A DNA stretch of 64,000 nt, from positions 1 to 64,000 of the forward strand of contig NZ_LT960612.1 of NCBI RefSeq assembly GCF_900233005.1, in the 5' to 3' direction. A program made the position numbers and the translations under genes. The notes under the pieces are model-generated. The model saw only the letters and a list, made by a program, of their open reading frames with translations, was not told the origin of the DNA and did no database searches. The stretch is from Vibrio tapetis subsp. tapetis (lineage in GTDB: Bacteria > Pseudomonadota > Gammaproteobacteria > Enterobacterales > Vibrionaceae). Of this stretch, positions 1 to 9,200 are shown piece after piece (position 1 is the stretch's first letter; each line of letters begins with the position of its first letter).

Positions 1-600
1 GGGGGGTGGGGTGAGTGTTGAAGGGAAGAGAGGGAGAGATTGTGGGGGTGGGGGAGAGGCGGGGGTTTCTTTTCCCCCTCACAAACCTCCCTCCTCACAG
101 TAAACCCGCACCAACCCAACCAACCCCACCACACAAAAAGGGGGACCCTTTGTGTTTTTTTCCCTTTTTTTTTTTTTTTGGGGGGGGTTGTCGGGGGTGT
201 TTATTTAAACATAGCTCGTTTTGGTGTTCTTTGATTTCACGGGGGGGGGTAAAAAAGGTAGAAAAAACAATTTTTTCCCCTCTACTCCCCCCTTTTTTTT
301 TTACTTGGTTTTTATTTTGGGCGTGTGGGGGGTGGGAAATTTGTTGTCTTTTTTTTAATTGGTGGTTTTTGTTTTAAAAGGAAAACTCGGCTTTTGAAGG
401 TCTAGTTATTGAGAGGTCTTTTTTTTTCCCTTAACGTTTTCCCACTCCAAGCGCCCATGAAGTCTCCCTGGGGGGGGCTGTTAAATGAAACATTTTTTCG
501 GGTGAGGGGGTGAGCCCTCCGCGGCCGGTTTTAAAATTTTTATTTTACCCGGTTCTTTTGTCTAAAACAATCACCCCGTAGAGGGCCTTCGTTCTTCGGT
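1..600. other. Low-complexity, probably unreliable contig-end sequence
   Basis: The stretch is dominated by long G, T and C homopolymer runs, with no codon structure on either strand. Such texture is typical of poor consensus at a contig end rather than of bacterial DNA. Short open frames here encode only repetitive Phe/Gly/Pro-rich nonsense. From about 600 to 869 the base composition becomes normal, but I could not assign a gene; one minus-strand frame is open over roughly 660-835 without a convincing start. Confidence 0.6.
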
Positions 601-869
601 GTTAGATATGGCTAAATGGGCACCGCTGGAAACAGGGGGATGCCTAACTTATTACTTGTTGATAAGAACATCCCCGGTCAACATGATATCAAATGCTCTT
701 CCCCTGTTTTCTTGAAACGCCGCATATCTCGCGTAGCATTGTGCGACAAGCGCTAGACCTAAGAACCAAGCATCTCGCCCAAACTCTGAAAGCGGGCATG
801 GATCGCAGGTAGTGAAGTAATCATAACCTCATTTAGACATTCTCACCCGGTGAGGGGGAATCAAATGGG

Positions 870-1932
870 GTGAGCTCTCAACTGAGTGAGGCCCTTAATA
901 ACCTGCAATCGACCAGTGAGAATGTGTTTCATAAATACCCCGGGCCCAAAGATCAATGTTGGGCGTACTTACAGAGCACTAGAAGGAGGCGCGGGCGCCG
1001 GTTTTGTCCTGGGTGGAAAGAGCGGCATGGGTGGCCCTTCCCCCTTCAGTTTGGGCGTCAACGGTGGGGTGAAATTCTCAGACGAACAGCGCACTGCTTA
1101 CTCAAACATGAGCGCAGAGCAGCAACAGCAACTTGAGCAAGCCACGCAGCAATACAGCGAAGGCGCCACCACGGTTGCTAACGCCGCCTCACAAATTGAC
1201 CATAAAGACACGCGCAGCGATGTGGAGCAATACGCGCACGACTTTGCCTTAAACATGCAAAACACCCAATCCTTAACAACCAGCGCCATGAACAGTCAAT
1301 CGCAATTGGAGGCCTTGTCAGAAACCCAAACGCGCTTAGACTCTGGCTCGTCCAGCTTCTCCGCCAACGCCATCCAAGGATTCCAGAATTACTTAGAAAA
1401 AACCCAAAGACTAGAGGAACCGGAAGTCAAACGCCTCATGACCGCCTTCCAGCCGGAAGACATCGCCGACGCGAAAAAGAATTGGCAAGAATATGTGCGC
1501 ACCGAAGCCTTCGCCTCAATAGCGGGCTTTGAGGGCGATAACGGCACTAAAATTTCAAAGATGAATAACGACTACCAAACCGATGCAACCCAAGAAGGAG
1601 AGAAACCTGCGCTGAGCCGCGGCCAACGCGGGTTAATGGATAAAGAGGGGTAGCGGTCGCAATCGGCATTTGAGGCCACCACTGAGGCGGTGCTTAGCGC
1701 CAAACAAACCGGCGCCTTGTACAACGATGAGTATTTTGAGGGCACAAAAGAGAGCGTTTATAACCAGCAAGAGCGCGCGCAACAAGACATCGCGCCGCTT
1801 GAGTCGATGATTGATATCCGCATCAAACCCCAAGTCGAGGCAGAGCTTAACCCCGAAAGGACGGAGTACGTCAGCTCAGACCAGGCGTATCCTACGGCGC
1901 CAGCTTACACCAAAAACCCAACACAACAATAG
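870..1932 (+). pseudogene. traG: 3' part of F-type conjugation gene traG, frameshifted and with an internal stop
   Basis: This is the C-terminal part of a TraG-like protein. In F, the N-terminal half of TraG acts in mating-pair formation and the periplasmic C-terminal half in mating-pair stabilisation and entry exclusion. Here only the Ala/Gln/Ser-rich, coiled-coil-like C-terminal region is present. Coding similarity starts in one frame at 870 (SSQLSEALNNLQS) and moves to another frame near 945-955. It then runs to an amber codon at 1651-1653 and resumes in the same frame (RSQSAFEATTEAV) to a natural stop at 1930-1932. The upstream two thirds of the gene are missing or lost in the bad sequence at the left edge. 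The defects may be real decay or sequencing error, since a G4 run precedes the amber codon. Position before traD fits the F tra order. The assignment rests on sequence character plus context. Confidence 0.6.
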
Positions 1933-2021
1933 TGATCGAGGTGCATAAAAATAGCTTTATGCACCGCTTAAATACTGGTATTATGATCAGGTATTGAGTC
2001 TCACAATTAAAGGACATCGCC

Positions 2022-2558
2022 ATGAAACATTTTCTTGCGTTACTGCTGTTTACTTGTGCGAGTGCGCAAGCTCAAACGCACTCTCCTGAACTCACTCAAC
2101 TGCTAAGTGAGATACATGAGCAGTACGAGCTTTCGGTAATAAATAAAAGACCGTTTGCTCAAGATCTACCTGACATCACCAAGCTCCCTTACTTCTTGAT
2201 GCACATTGATGAGACGGACACCGTTGAAAGCATGAGGCTGAACGCTTATTTAGACGGGCTTCAAGCGGCGTATCTGGGCAGCGTCAATCGCCAAAACGAC
2301 TTAGGGGGCAACCACTGGTTTTGCATGCGTGACACCATGGCCATGCACCCCAAACGCAACCCTGAGTTTGTGACAGAGATGATTTGGACGGTACTGGATA
2401 AAACGGCCAAGAATGACGCGCAAGGGTTTAGGCAAGGTAACTATGCCGCCGCTTTTGGGGTTTCTACTAAAACGATACTAGAGTACGGCCTGCAAACCGA
2501 ATACCCTTGTTACGCGCCCATTCCAAAATCATTGCAGCTTAATGGCTGGAAATATTAA
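2022..2558 (+). CDS. Secreted Cys-containing protein (Rap1a/Tai-like), candidate entry-exclusion factor
   Basis: A 178-aa protein starting after a good ribosome site (AAAGGA, 2010-2015). It has a short cleavable signal peptide of about 17 residues ending SAQAQ. The mature part carries the pattern AYLDGL ... FCM ... about 50 residues ... YPC, which resembles the small disulfide-bonded Rap1a/Tai-type periplasmic proteins; that similarity is a tentative reading. It sits between traG and traD, the place of traS/traT in F, so a role in surface or entry exclusion is a reasonable positional inference. A gene for the next small protein follows 24 bp downstream. No known exclusion motif was recognised. 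Confidence 0.55.
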   Translation: MKHFLALLLFTCASAQAQTHSPELTQLLSEIHEQYELSVINKRPFAQDLPDITKLPYFLMHIDETDTVESMRLNAYLDGLQAAYLGSVNRQNDLGGNHWFCMRDTMAMHPKRNPEFVTEMIWTVLDKTAKNDAQGFRQGNYAAAFGVSTKTILEYGLQTEYPCYAPIPKSLQLNGWKY

Positions 2559-2582
2559 CCTCAAGAAAGCGAAGAGCACAAA

Positions 2583-2810
2583 ATGGATACGAATTGGCAA
2601 GAAAAACTCAAGCTCGATACAAGCAGTGTGGCGTTAGTTGAGTCTCGATTTGCCCGCACGACACAATCTCAAACCGATGTAGCAAAGTGGATGCTGGATG
2701 AATGGATGCCGATGGATTTAGTGGTGGCCATAACGGGCTTACCGCTTGAAACCGTGGTGTTACTTGAGCTGGAGATGACATTCGGCATAGGGACTCATGA
2801 CTTGCATTGA
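2583..2810 (+). CDS. Small hypothetical protein of the tra region
   Basis: A 75-aa acidic, cytoplasmic protein encoded 24 bp after the secreted protein gene and probably cotranscribed with it. The central part (DVAKWMLDEWMPMDLVVAITGL) could form two or three helices of an HTH-like fold, but no family was recognised. It has no signal peptide or membrane segment. The unit ends before two hairpins and an apparently empty stretch leading to traD. Confidence 0.5.
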   Translation: MDTNWQEKLKLDTSSVALVESRFARTTQSQTDVAKWMLDEWMPMDLVVAITGLPLETVVLLELEMTFGIGTHDLH

Positions 2811-2861
2811 CCACATAAAATCAAGGGAGCGCGCCCCTTACCTCATCGGCGTCTTTCTCAC

Positions 2862-2891
2862 AAAAAAAACCCACGCATGAAGTGGCGTGGG
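2862..2891. terminator. Hairpin with A-run, probable terminator
   Basis: Arms CCCACGC (2870-2876) and GCGTGGG (2885-2891) enclose an 8-base loop. The A8 run is on the 5' side, so a U-tract is produced only by minus-strand transcription; on the plus strand it would act as a weak, U-poor stop after 2810. Confidence 0.4.
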
Positions 2892-3190
2892 GCTTTCACT
2901 CATAAGATCACACAAAAGTCACATAGAGCATTAATGTTGACTTATTTCGCTTGCCCGAAACAAACGAGTCAACACTTTACGCAAAATCTCACCATTTGCC
3001 AATAAAAAAACGATGACGTAGAAGCCAATCACTCATACCCTTTGGCGATGGTGTGCTGCTTGGTGAAGACGAACAAGGTATATCAGCTCCCATCGTCCAT
3101 CACGCCTTATCCCCAAGGAAAACCTCCGTGTCTCGTGACACCAATCAGCCTAAAAATCATATCGAAAAAATCCATTGATTTCACGCATAA

Positions 3191-3218
3191 AAATGCCCTC
3201 ATCAAGGAGGGCATTTCG
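3191..3218 (+). terminator. Strong hairpin between the small tra genes and traD
   Basis: A perfect 10-bp stem (AAATGCCCTC at 3191-3200 with GAGGGCATTT at 3207-3216) and a 6-base loop lie 150 bp before traD. The rest of 2811-3367 shows no convincing gene: an 87-codon open frame over 3042-3305 has no ribosome site and encloses this hairpin. Confidence 0.5.
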
Positions 3219-3367
3219 TTTACCGATGTTATTTTCAAAAACTCAAACGATGAAATCATTAGTTTGCAGGTTACGTCTAACTCTGCTCCCCTTTTTATCG
3301 TCTAAGCCAAATCAAACTACCACACTCCCTGATTGTTTTTCAACCGCCCTCATTTAAGGAACTCATT

Positions 3368-5467
3368 ATGCCTAGACCCACGCGAGCCAAAGGGAATCAC
3401 TTTACCCGTAGCGGACAAATTACCTTTCACTCCATTCGGATGTTCTTCCAAGTCAACAACACCTTAGTCACCGCCGCCATTTGGTCGGTGATTGCCTTAA
3501 CCGGCTTGATGACCTGGCTCAGAGCGCCGGATAACGCCTTTTGGTCCATCTTCTATTACTGGCGTAATCGGCTTTATGCCAGTTTAGGCCACGACCTCAA
3601 CAGCGAAGTCACCACCCTATGGAGTGGGAAGCGCTACGTCGGCACGCTTGCCTCTCAATTGAACAACACCCAACTCATTAACCTGTATGATGAGGTTATC
3701 CAGCAAATACAAATCAACTTCTTGCTCACCATCGGACTGATTTTTGTGCTCTGGATGCTCGCCATGCGCTTTTTCAGACGACAAGGGGAAAAGCAAAGTG
3801 AAGACTTTCATGTTCGGGGCTATCAATACGCGGAGCCTAAACGACTGACCCAAGATTTAAAATTGCGGGCCAAAAAGCTGAAAAAGCAAGGCGTCGGTAA
3901 CGGGCGTATCTCGGATTTTAAGGTCGATGGGCTTGCGTTGTTTAAACACGAATTTGAGGTGCAGCACCTACTCGCCGATGGTACTACGGGGGCCGGTAAA
4001 TCCGTGTTGCTGAGAAAGCTTTTAACCTGGATACGCAAGCGTGGGGATAAGGCCATTGTTTACGATAAAGGCTGCACCTTCACCAGTAAGTTCTTTGACC
4101 CAAGCCAAGACACACTGCTTAACCCGTTTGATGAACGTTGTGCCAACTGGGATGTGTGGTGTGACGCGAAGGATGCCCCTGATTTTGAGAACATCGCTAA
4201 CGCGCTCATTCCCCAACACGGCGAAGGCGACCCATTCTGGGTGGATTCCGCGCGCACCATCTTCTCCAGCGCCGCGTATCAAATGAGCCAAGACGACAAA
4301 CCGTGCTCAACCGCCCGATTACTCAGCCTCATTTTAACCTCTGAGCTTGAAACGCTGGGCAATTTCTTACAAGGAACCGAATCGGCCTCACTGGTCTCCA
4401 AGGACATCAAAAAGACCGCCATCTCCATCAAGTCGGTGCTGGCCACCTACATAAAAAGTCTGCGTTTTTTAGATGGATTGGATGACAAAGACGCCAAAGG
4501 CAAACACAAACGCAAACCGTTTTCTATTACCGACTGGGTACAAGATGACAAACAAAAAGGCTTTTTGTTCTTATCCAGTAATGCGCAGCAACACCCCTCA
4601 TTGCGTCCGCTCATCTCAACATGGCTTACCATCGCTTCCAATGCTATTTTGGGCTTGAAGGCCGATGACAACCGGCGTATTTGGGTCATCATGGATGAGA
4701 TGCCGAGTTTACATAAACTGCCAGAGCTGGATAACATCATCTCAGAGGTGCGTAAATTTGGGGGGTGCTATGTGATTGGTCTCCAGTCTTACGCTCAATT
4801 GGTTAAGACTTACGGCAAAAACACCGCGGATGTGATTTTTGATTTGCTCAACACCCGCTTCTATTTTCGCGCACCGTCGGCACAAATGGCGCAGATTTCA
4901 TCCAAAGATTTAGGGGAGCAAGAAGTGGACGTATCGAGAGAAAACATCTCTTATGGTGCAAACGCCTTGCGTGACGGGGTCTCCATTGGACATCAGACCG
5001 TGACTCGCCCGGTGGTGTCGAGCAGTGAAATACAAGCCATGGATGATTTACAATGTTACTTACGCGTCCCCGGTAGCAGCTTCATCACTCAACTGGATTT
5101 ACACTTTGATAAGAGACGCGATGTAACGCCCGCGTTCATCAAGCGAGATTATACGTTCTCGCCTGCGATGATACGGGCGTATCAAGAAGCGGTGTATTGT
5201 GAATGCGTAGCCCCTGGACTGTTTCTTAGTGAAGAGGACCGGGATGTACTGGCGAAAAGGCAATCAAAGCAGTTTGATACCCCCGAAGAGATGACGCTTG
5301 AGACCGACCAAATCAAAGCGGCCACCCAAAGCGACGCGGTCAAACATCTCGCAAGCGAAGAAGCCGCTAAGCTCAACGCCGAGAGTGACTATCAAGAGCG
5401 CGCTCAGGCAGAGCTTGAAGAGTCTACGATATCTCAAGATATTGAAATCACGGATGCTTACGATTAA
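3368..5467 (+). CDS. traD: Type IV coupling protein TraD
   Basis: A 699-aa inner-membrane ATPase that links the relaxosome to the F-type secretion channel and pumps DNA. The start is set by AAGGA at 3357-3361. Two membrane segments lie near residues 32-50 and 115-135, with a short periplasmic loop between. The cytoplasmic NTPase domain has Walker A (DGTTGAGKS, about residues 204-212) and Walker B (IWVIMDEMPS, about 438-447). The acidic, Glu/Ala-rich C-terminal tail corresponds to the F TraD tail that contacts TraM, although no TraM-like gene was found in this window. The length matches TraD of F-like systems. It is followed 22 bp later by a small frameshifted gene and then the relaxase cluster. 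The gene appears intact. Confidence 0.93.
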   Translation: MPRPTRAKGNHFTRSGQITFHSIRMFFQVNNTLVTAAIWSVIALTGLMTWLRAPDNAFWSIFYYWRNRLYASLGHDLNSEVTTLWSGKRYVGTLASQLNNTQLINLYDEVIQQIQINFLLTIGLIFVLWMLAMRFFRRQGEKQSEDFHVRGYQYAEPKRLTQDLKLRAKKLKKQGVGNGRISDFKVDGLALFKHEFEVQHLLADGTTGAGKSVLLRKLLTWIRKRGDKAIVYDKGCTFTSKFFDPSQDTLLNPFDERCANWDVWCDAKDAPDFENIANALIPQHGEGDPFWVDSARTIFSSAAYQMSQDDKPCSTARLLSLILTSELETLGNFLQGTESASLVSKDIKKTAISIKSVLATYIKSLRFLDGLDDKDAKGKHKRKPFSITDWVQDDKQKGFLFLSSNAQQHPSLRPLISTWLTIASNAILGLKADDNRRIWVIMDEMPSLHKLPELDNIISEVRKFGGCYVIGLQSYAQLVKTYGKNTADVIFDLLNTRFYFRAPSAQMAQISSKDLGEQEVDVSRENISYGANALRDGVSIGHQTVTRPVVSSSEIQAMDDLQCYLRVPGSSFITQLDLHFDKRRDVTPAFIKRDYTFSPAMIRAYQEAVYCECVAPGLFLSEEDRDVLAKRQSKQFDTPEEMTLETDQIKAATQSDAVKHLASEEAAKLNAESDYQERAQAELEESTISQDIEITDAYD

Positions 5468-5489
5468 TAATACGATTAAGGTTCTTAAT

Positions 5490-5668
5490 ATGGCAAAAAC
5501 CCCCTTACAAGACCATCAACGCATGACCATTAAATCCAAATCGGACCACAGTGAGTCTCCCATCAAACCCTTATCAGAAGAAAAAAAAGTGAACACAAAG
5601 TGCGGCGGCGCATTGAGGACTTACTGGACGAGCAAGCTTTTCACCAATTATGGGACACATTTGAATAA
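5490..5668 (+). pseudogene. Small basic/acidic protein gene with a -1 frame break at an A8 run
   Basis: Translation from ATG 5490 gives MAKTPLQDHQRM... and runs through an A8 tract at 5581-5588. In that frame it ends at 5675 with unlikely sequence. In the -1 frame after the tract it reads SEHKVRRRIEDLLDEQ and ends in a tryptophan- and acid-rich tail at the stop 5666-5668. The RRRIED-LL-E pattern resembles the conserved core of small PA3496-type proteins. Either one A has been lost (nine As would be in frame), or ribosomes slip on the A AAA AAA heptamer. Product would be about 59 aa. It follows traD by 22 bp. Confidence 0.5.
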
Positions 5669-5684
5669 TCATTGACACACCAAA

Positions 5685-5699
5685 TGATAATGATTACTA
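5685..5699. promoter_or_regulatory. Fur-box-like sequence
   Basis: TGATAATGATTACTA matches the 7-1-7 Fur consensus (TGATAAT-N-ATTATCA) at 12 of 14 informative positions. It lies upstream of the small gene at 5879 and of traI. Match only; function is unproven. Confidence 0.3.
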
Positions 5700-5788
5700 T
5701 TTGCAGGTAATTTGACGCAACATTGCTCACATTGCTTCCAGTGTACTTTTGGGGTGGCTGAACATAACTCCCCAACCTTGCTCCATTT

Positions 5789-5815
5789 AACGACGCCACT
5801 TGGCGTCGTTTTTTT
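5789..5815 (+). terminator. Rho-independent terminator
   Basis: Perfect 10-bp stem AACGACGCCA / TGGCGTCGTT with a 2-base loop followed by T7. It ends the traD-side transcription unit. Confidence 0.85.
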
Positions 5816-5878
5816 CTACTCCACATCGCGTATCCTATCCCTTGTCTTTTTTCATTCCTGCTTTGCATGGGAGGCCAC

Positions 5879-6106
5879 ATGAAGCCGAAAAAACACCACA
5901 AACACCAACAAAAAATCCAAAGTCAACATCAGCCCCGTCCTGCATCATCTCAAAAAGAGAGCCAAGCAAAAGCCTTATTCGTGCTTGATATGCTCGATGG
6001 CAATGACTGGCGACACCTGACATTGACACATGAAGCCGCATTAAAGCTCATTCGACGAACCAACCACCGAGGGTATACCTTGACCCCTTGCACGTCCGCC
6101 GATTAA
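5879..6106 (+). CDS. Small basic hypothetical protein upstream of traI
   Basis: A 75-aa protein. ATG 5879 was chosen over ATG 5867 because GGAGG (5869-5873) is placed correctly for it. The first 30 residues are rich in Lys, His and Gln; the C-terminal half (ALFVLDMLDGNDWRHLTL ... ALKLIRR) looks like a compact folded helix-strand unit. No family was recognised. It is followed at once by a terminator, so it is probably expressed on its own or lightly coupled to traI. Confidence 0.55.
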   Translation: MKPKKHHKHQQKIQSQHQPRPASSQKESQAKALFVLDMLDGNDWRHLTLTHEAALKLIRRTNHRGYTLTPCTSAD

Positions 6107-6119
6107 TCACTCCAACACC

Positions 6120-6145
6120 AAGCCTTGCCATCGCAAGGCTTTTTT
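6120..6145 (+). terminator. Rho-independent terminator before traI
   Basis: Perfect 9-bp stem AAGCCTTGC / GCAAGGCTT with a CATC loop and a T-run lies between the small gene and traI, implying that traI has its own promoter in 6146-6246 or depends on read-through. Confidence 0.8.
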
Positions 6146-6246
6146 ACGCCACGCAGCCAAAACGCGCCATTTCACACATTTTACCGACCGACTCACCGCT
6201 CAGCTTTGCTGCTAGCGGCGATTTGCGTTGCATAAGGAAAATACTC

Positions 6247-9200
6247 ATGCTTTCTATTAGCCCATTAAAATCCGCCTCTGGCGCTGCCAAATATTACCTT
6301 AGCGAAGAAAACCCAAAAGACTCACCGGATCTCTCGTTAGAAAAAGACGCCGGTGACAATTACTACCTCAAAGAAAAAGACCAAGAGGAGAACACCTTTT
6401 GGCATGGCAAGCTCGCCATCGAAGCGGGACTGGCAGGCAAAGCCGTAGACCAACCGACCTTAGAATCGGTACTCTCAGGCAACCTAGGCGATGAAACCAT
6501 TAAAGGGAAACGGGAAAATCACAAATCAGGCTTCGATCTGACCTTTTCGGCTCCTAAAACCATCAGCGTTCTTGCGCTTGTTGGAGGAGATGCCCGTCTC
6601 ATTGAAGCGCATAACAACGCCGTCAAATTTGCTTTAACAGAGCTTGAAAAAGACGTGGCACAAGTCAAAGTCACTCATGAAAAAGGGATCCAAGAATACG
6701 AAAATACGGATTCGATGCTATTTGCGGTCGTGCGCCATAAGACCAGCCGTGAAAATGACCCACAAGTCCACTCTCACGCTCTAGCGGCAAACATGACGCG
6801 AGACCAAGAAGGTGATTTACGGGCTTTATCAACCAGCCTAAAACAAAAAGGCGGTGTCATTAACGGCACAGGCGAACGCATTTACAACTTCCAAAAATAC
6901 TACGGTATCTTATACCAAAGCCAGCTTGCTAAAGACGTACAAGCCCTTGGTTATTCCACGCGAGGCGTCGGTAACGGTCAGTTCGAAGTCAGCGGTGTCC
7001 CTCAACCCATTATTGAAGCCTCATCGACTCGCAAACAGCAAATTGACCAACGCACCCTAGACTTAGGCTTTGATTCACGCGCGGCAAAAGACGTCGCCAA
7101 CCTCGATACACGTAAAAGCAAAACCTATCAGAGTAATGAAAGCCTCAATAATCAGTGGCAAACCAAAGTACACACGCAAGGCTATGAGCCGTCTGAGTTA
7201 GTGGGAATGGCGCAGCAAGCCAAGACATCACAAGATGGGATTACGCCAGATGATACGAAAGCTGCCATTCATAGAGCCATTGACCATTTGGGTCAATACA
7301 GCACCGCATTACACCTAGAAAAAATCATTGAACTTGCCGCGTCTGATTTTACCAAAGGAGGCGTTCAAGCCAATGCGATTGAGCTTAAAACCATCCTAGA
7401 CCAACAGATAAAAGAGGGCGCGCTTATTCCTTTAGCCGATAAAGGGCAATACACCACCCAAACCCTGATTGATAATGAGCACTCACTCATGAAAAGCACC
7501 CAAGGACGGGCGCACCACATGCGCACCCACGTTGACCCCTCGCTCTTACATCGCCTTGATATTCCAGCCAACCAGCAACAAAAGCTCACCGACCTATTTC
7601 AGTCCACCAAGCAGTTTCATGTCGTCAATGTGCATGGCTCATCACAAGGTATCGCGCAGCAACTGCTTAATGTCGGCAACCACAGCGGCAAACGGGTTCA
7701 GTTCGTCTCCCAAACCGCCAAAGCCAAATCAGAAGGCGTGGAGAATATTCAGCGCCACAGCCACACCTTAGGCGCATGGATAGCCCATCACTTTTCACCT
7801 GAGCAGCGCCACACTACCCAAAGCTTGCTCCAGGGCGCAACGCCGTTCACCAACAAAGACATCTTGCTCATCGACGACGCCAATAAGATGAGCGCTAAGG
7901 AGCTGATGAGTCTCACCAACCAAGCCAAGCAATCCAACACCAAGGTGGTGATGCTGAACCGCGTCTCCAGTCGTCAAGGCTTTAAAGCCAACAACGCCAT
8001 TGAACTGTACCGCAAAGGCAACGTAGAGCGTCATACATGGGCGGGTGGGAAAAGCGCCCCCACCGACATCAAGCTGCATGACAACGACACCGATAGGATA
8101 GCAAGGGTCTATGCTGACTTGCCGGACAAAGCCAACACCCAAGTGATTGCCACCTCCGGCGTCGAGCAGCGGCGATTAACCGAAGCAATACGAGGGCAGT
8201 TAAAAAACACCGGCGCCCTCTCTCGTCATGAAACCACCCTATTCACTCAAACCCCTCACTCTCTCTCCAAAGCGCAGCAACCGCTTGTCCAACACTACAA
8301 ACCCGGCATGACCCTCACCCATTGGGAGAAAAACAAACCTCAGAGTTTTGTCATCGCCAGTATCGACAAAGAGAGCAACACCATGACCGCACTCAGCAAA
8401 CGCGATGGACAGTCACACCGCTTTGACCCGTCCAGTCGCGCCTTTAAGAATATGAAGATGCAAATCAATAAACCGCAAAGTCTCAACATCGCCCAAGGCG
8501 AACGCCTTCGCACACTGGGTAAGCACTTTCCTTCTGGCTTAGAGGGCAACCAAAGTTACCTTGTCACTAGCGTGAATAAAGAACACATCACACTGGAGAA
8601 TCAAGGTGATAGTCAAGGTAAGTCACAACACCTACGCCTAGAGAGTCTAAAAGACGCACCCCTGCAATACGATTACGTTCACGGCGCCAACCATATTGAA
8701 CAAAAAGCCCATACTTTACTGTCAGGAAAAGCGTTTACTCTGTCTAAACCCCTGATAAACGACCTGACCGAAAAAACAGCGCGCCTTGATGTCTTCACCG
8801 ACAAGCCAAACAAAGCCCAAAGCGCCCTAGAAAAAGAGCAGGTCTCCCCGTCAGCCATTGAGCGCGTCTTGCACACGCAAAACGTCAACGACCGCTACCT
8901 AAGCGGCGCCACCCAAGCCTTGTTAACACAAGACGTCAGTCAGGCGCTTTCCGCCTTGGCAAAAGCGCAAAACGCCCCACTGATTGAAAAAGCGGTCAGC
9001 TTTGCCTTAAATCATTTATCTGAGCGTGAAGCGGGATTTAGCCAAAAAGCGTTAGTGGTGGAGGCGGTACGCTACGCCTTTGAAGAAGCCGGTGGCGTTA
9101 TTACCAAAGACCAGATTGACACGGAGCTTACCAAGCGACGTGACACCCTTTCAGCGGAGTACAGTGACGGCACGCGCTGGACAACACACGCTGCGCTGGA

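Noticed and set aside
15..377. Long open frame in the first 400 bp
   Set aside because: It encodes homopolymer-derived Phe/Gly/Pro runs with no ribosome site, in sequence that looks unreliable.
660..835. Minus-strand open stretch with protein-like composition
   Set aside because: No start codon with a ribosome site, no recognised family and poor surrounding sequence.
3042..3305. 87-codon open frame before traD
   Set aside because: It contains a perfect terminator hairpin, lacks a ribosome site and has an unlikely composition.
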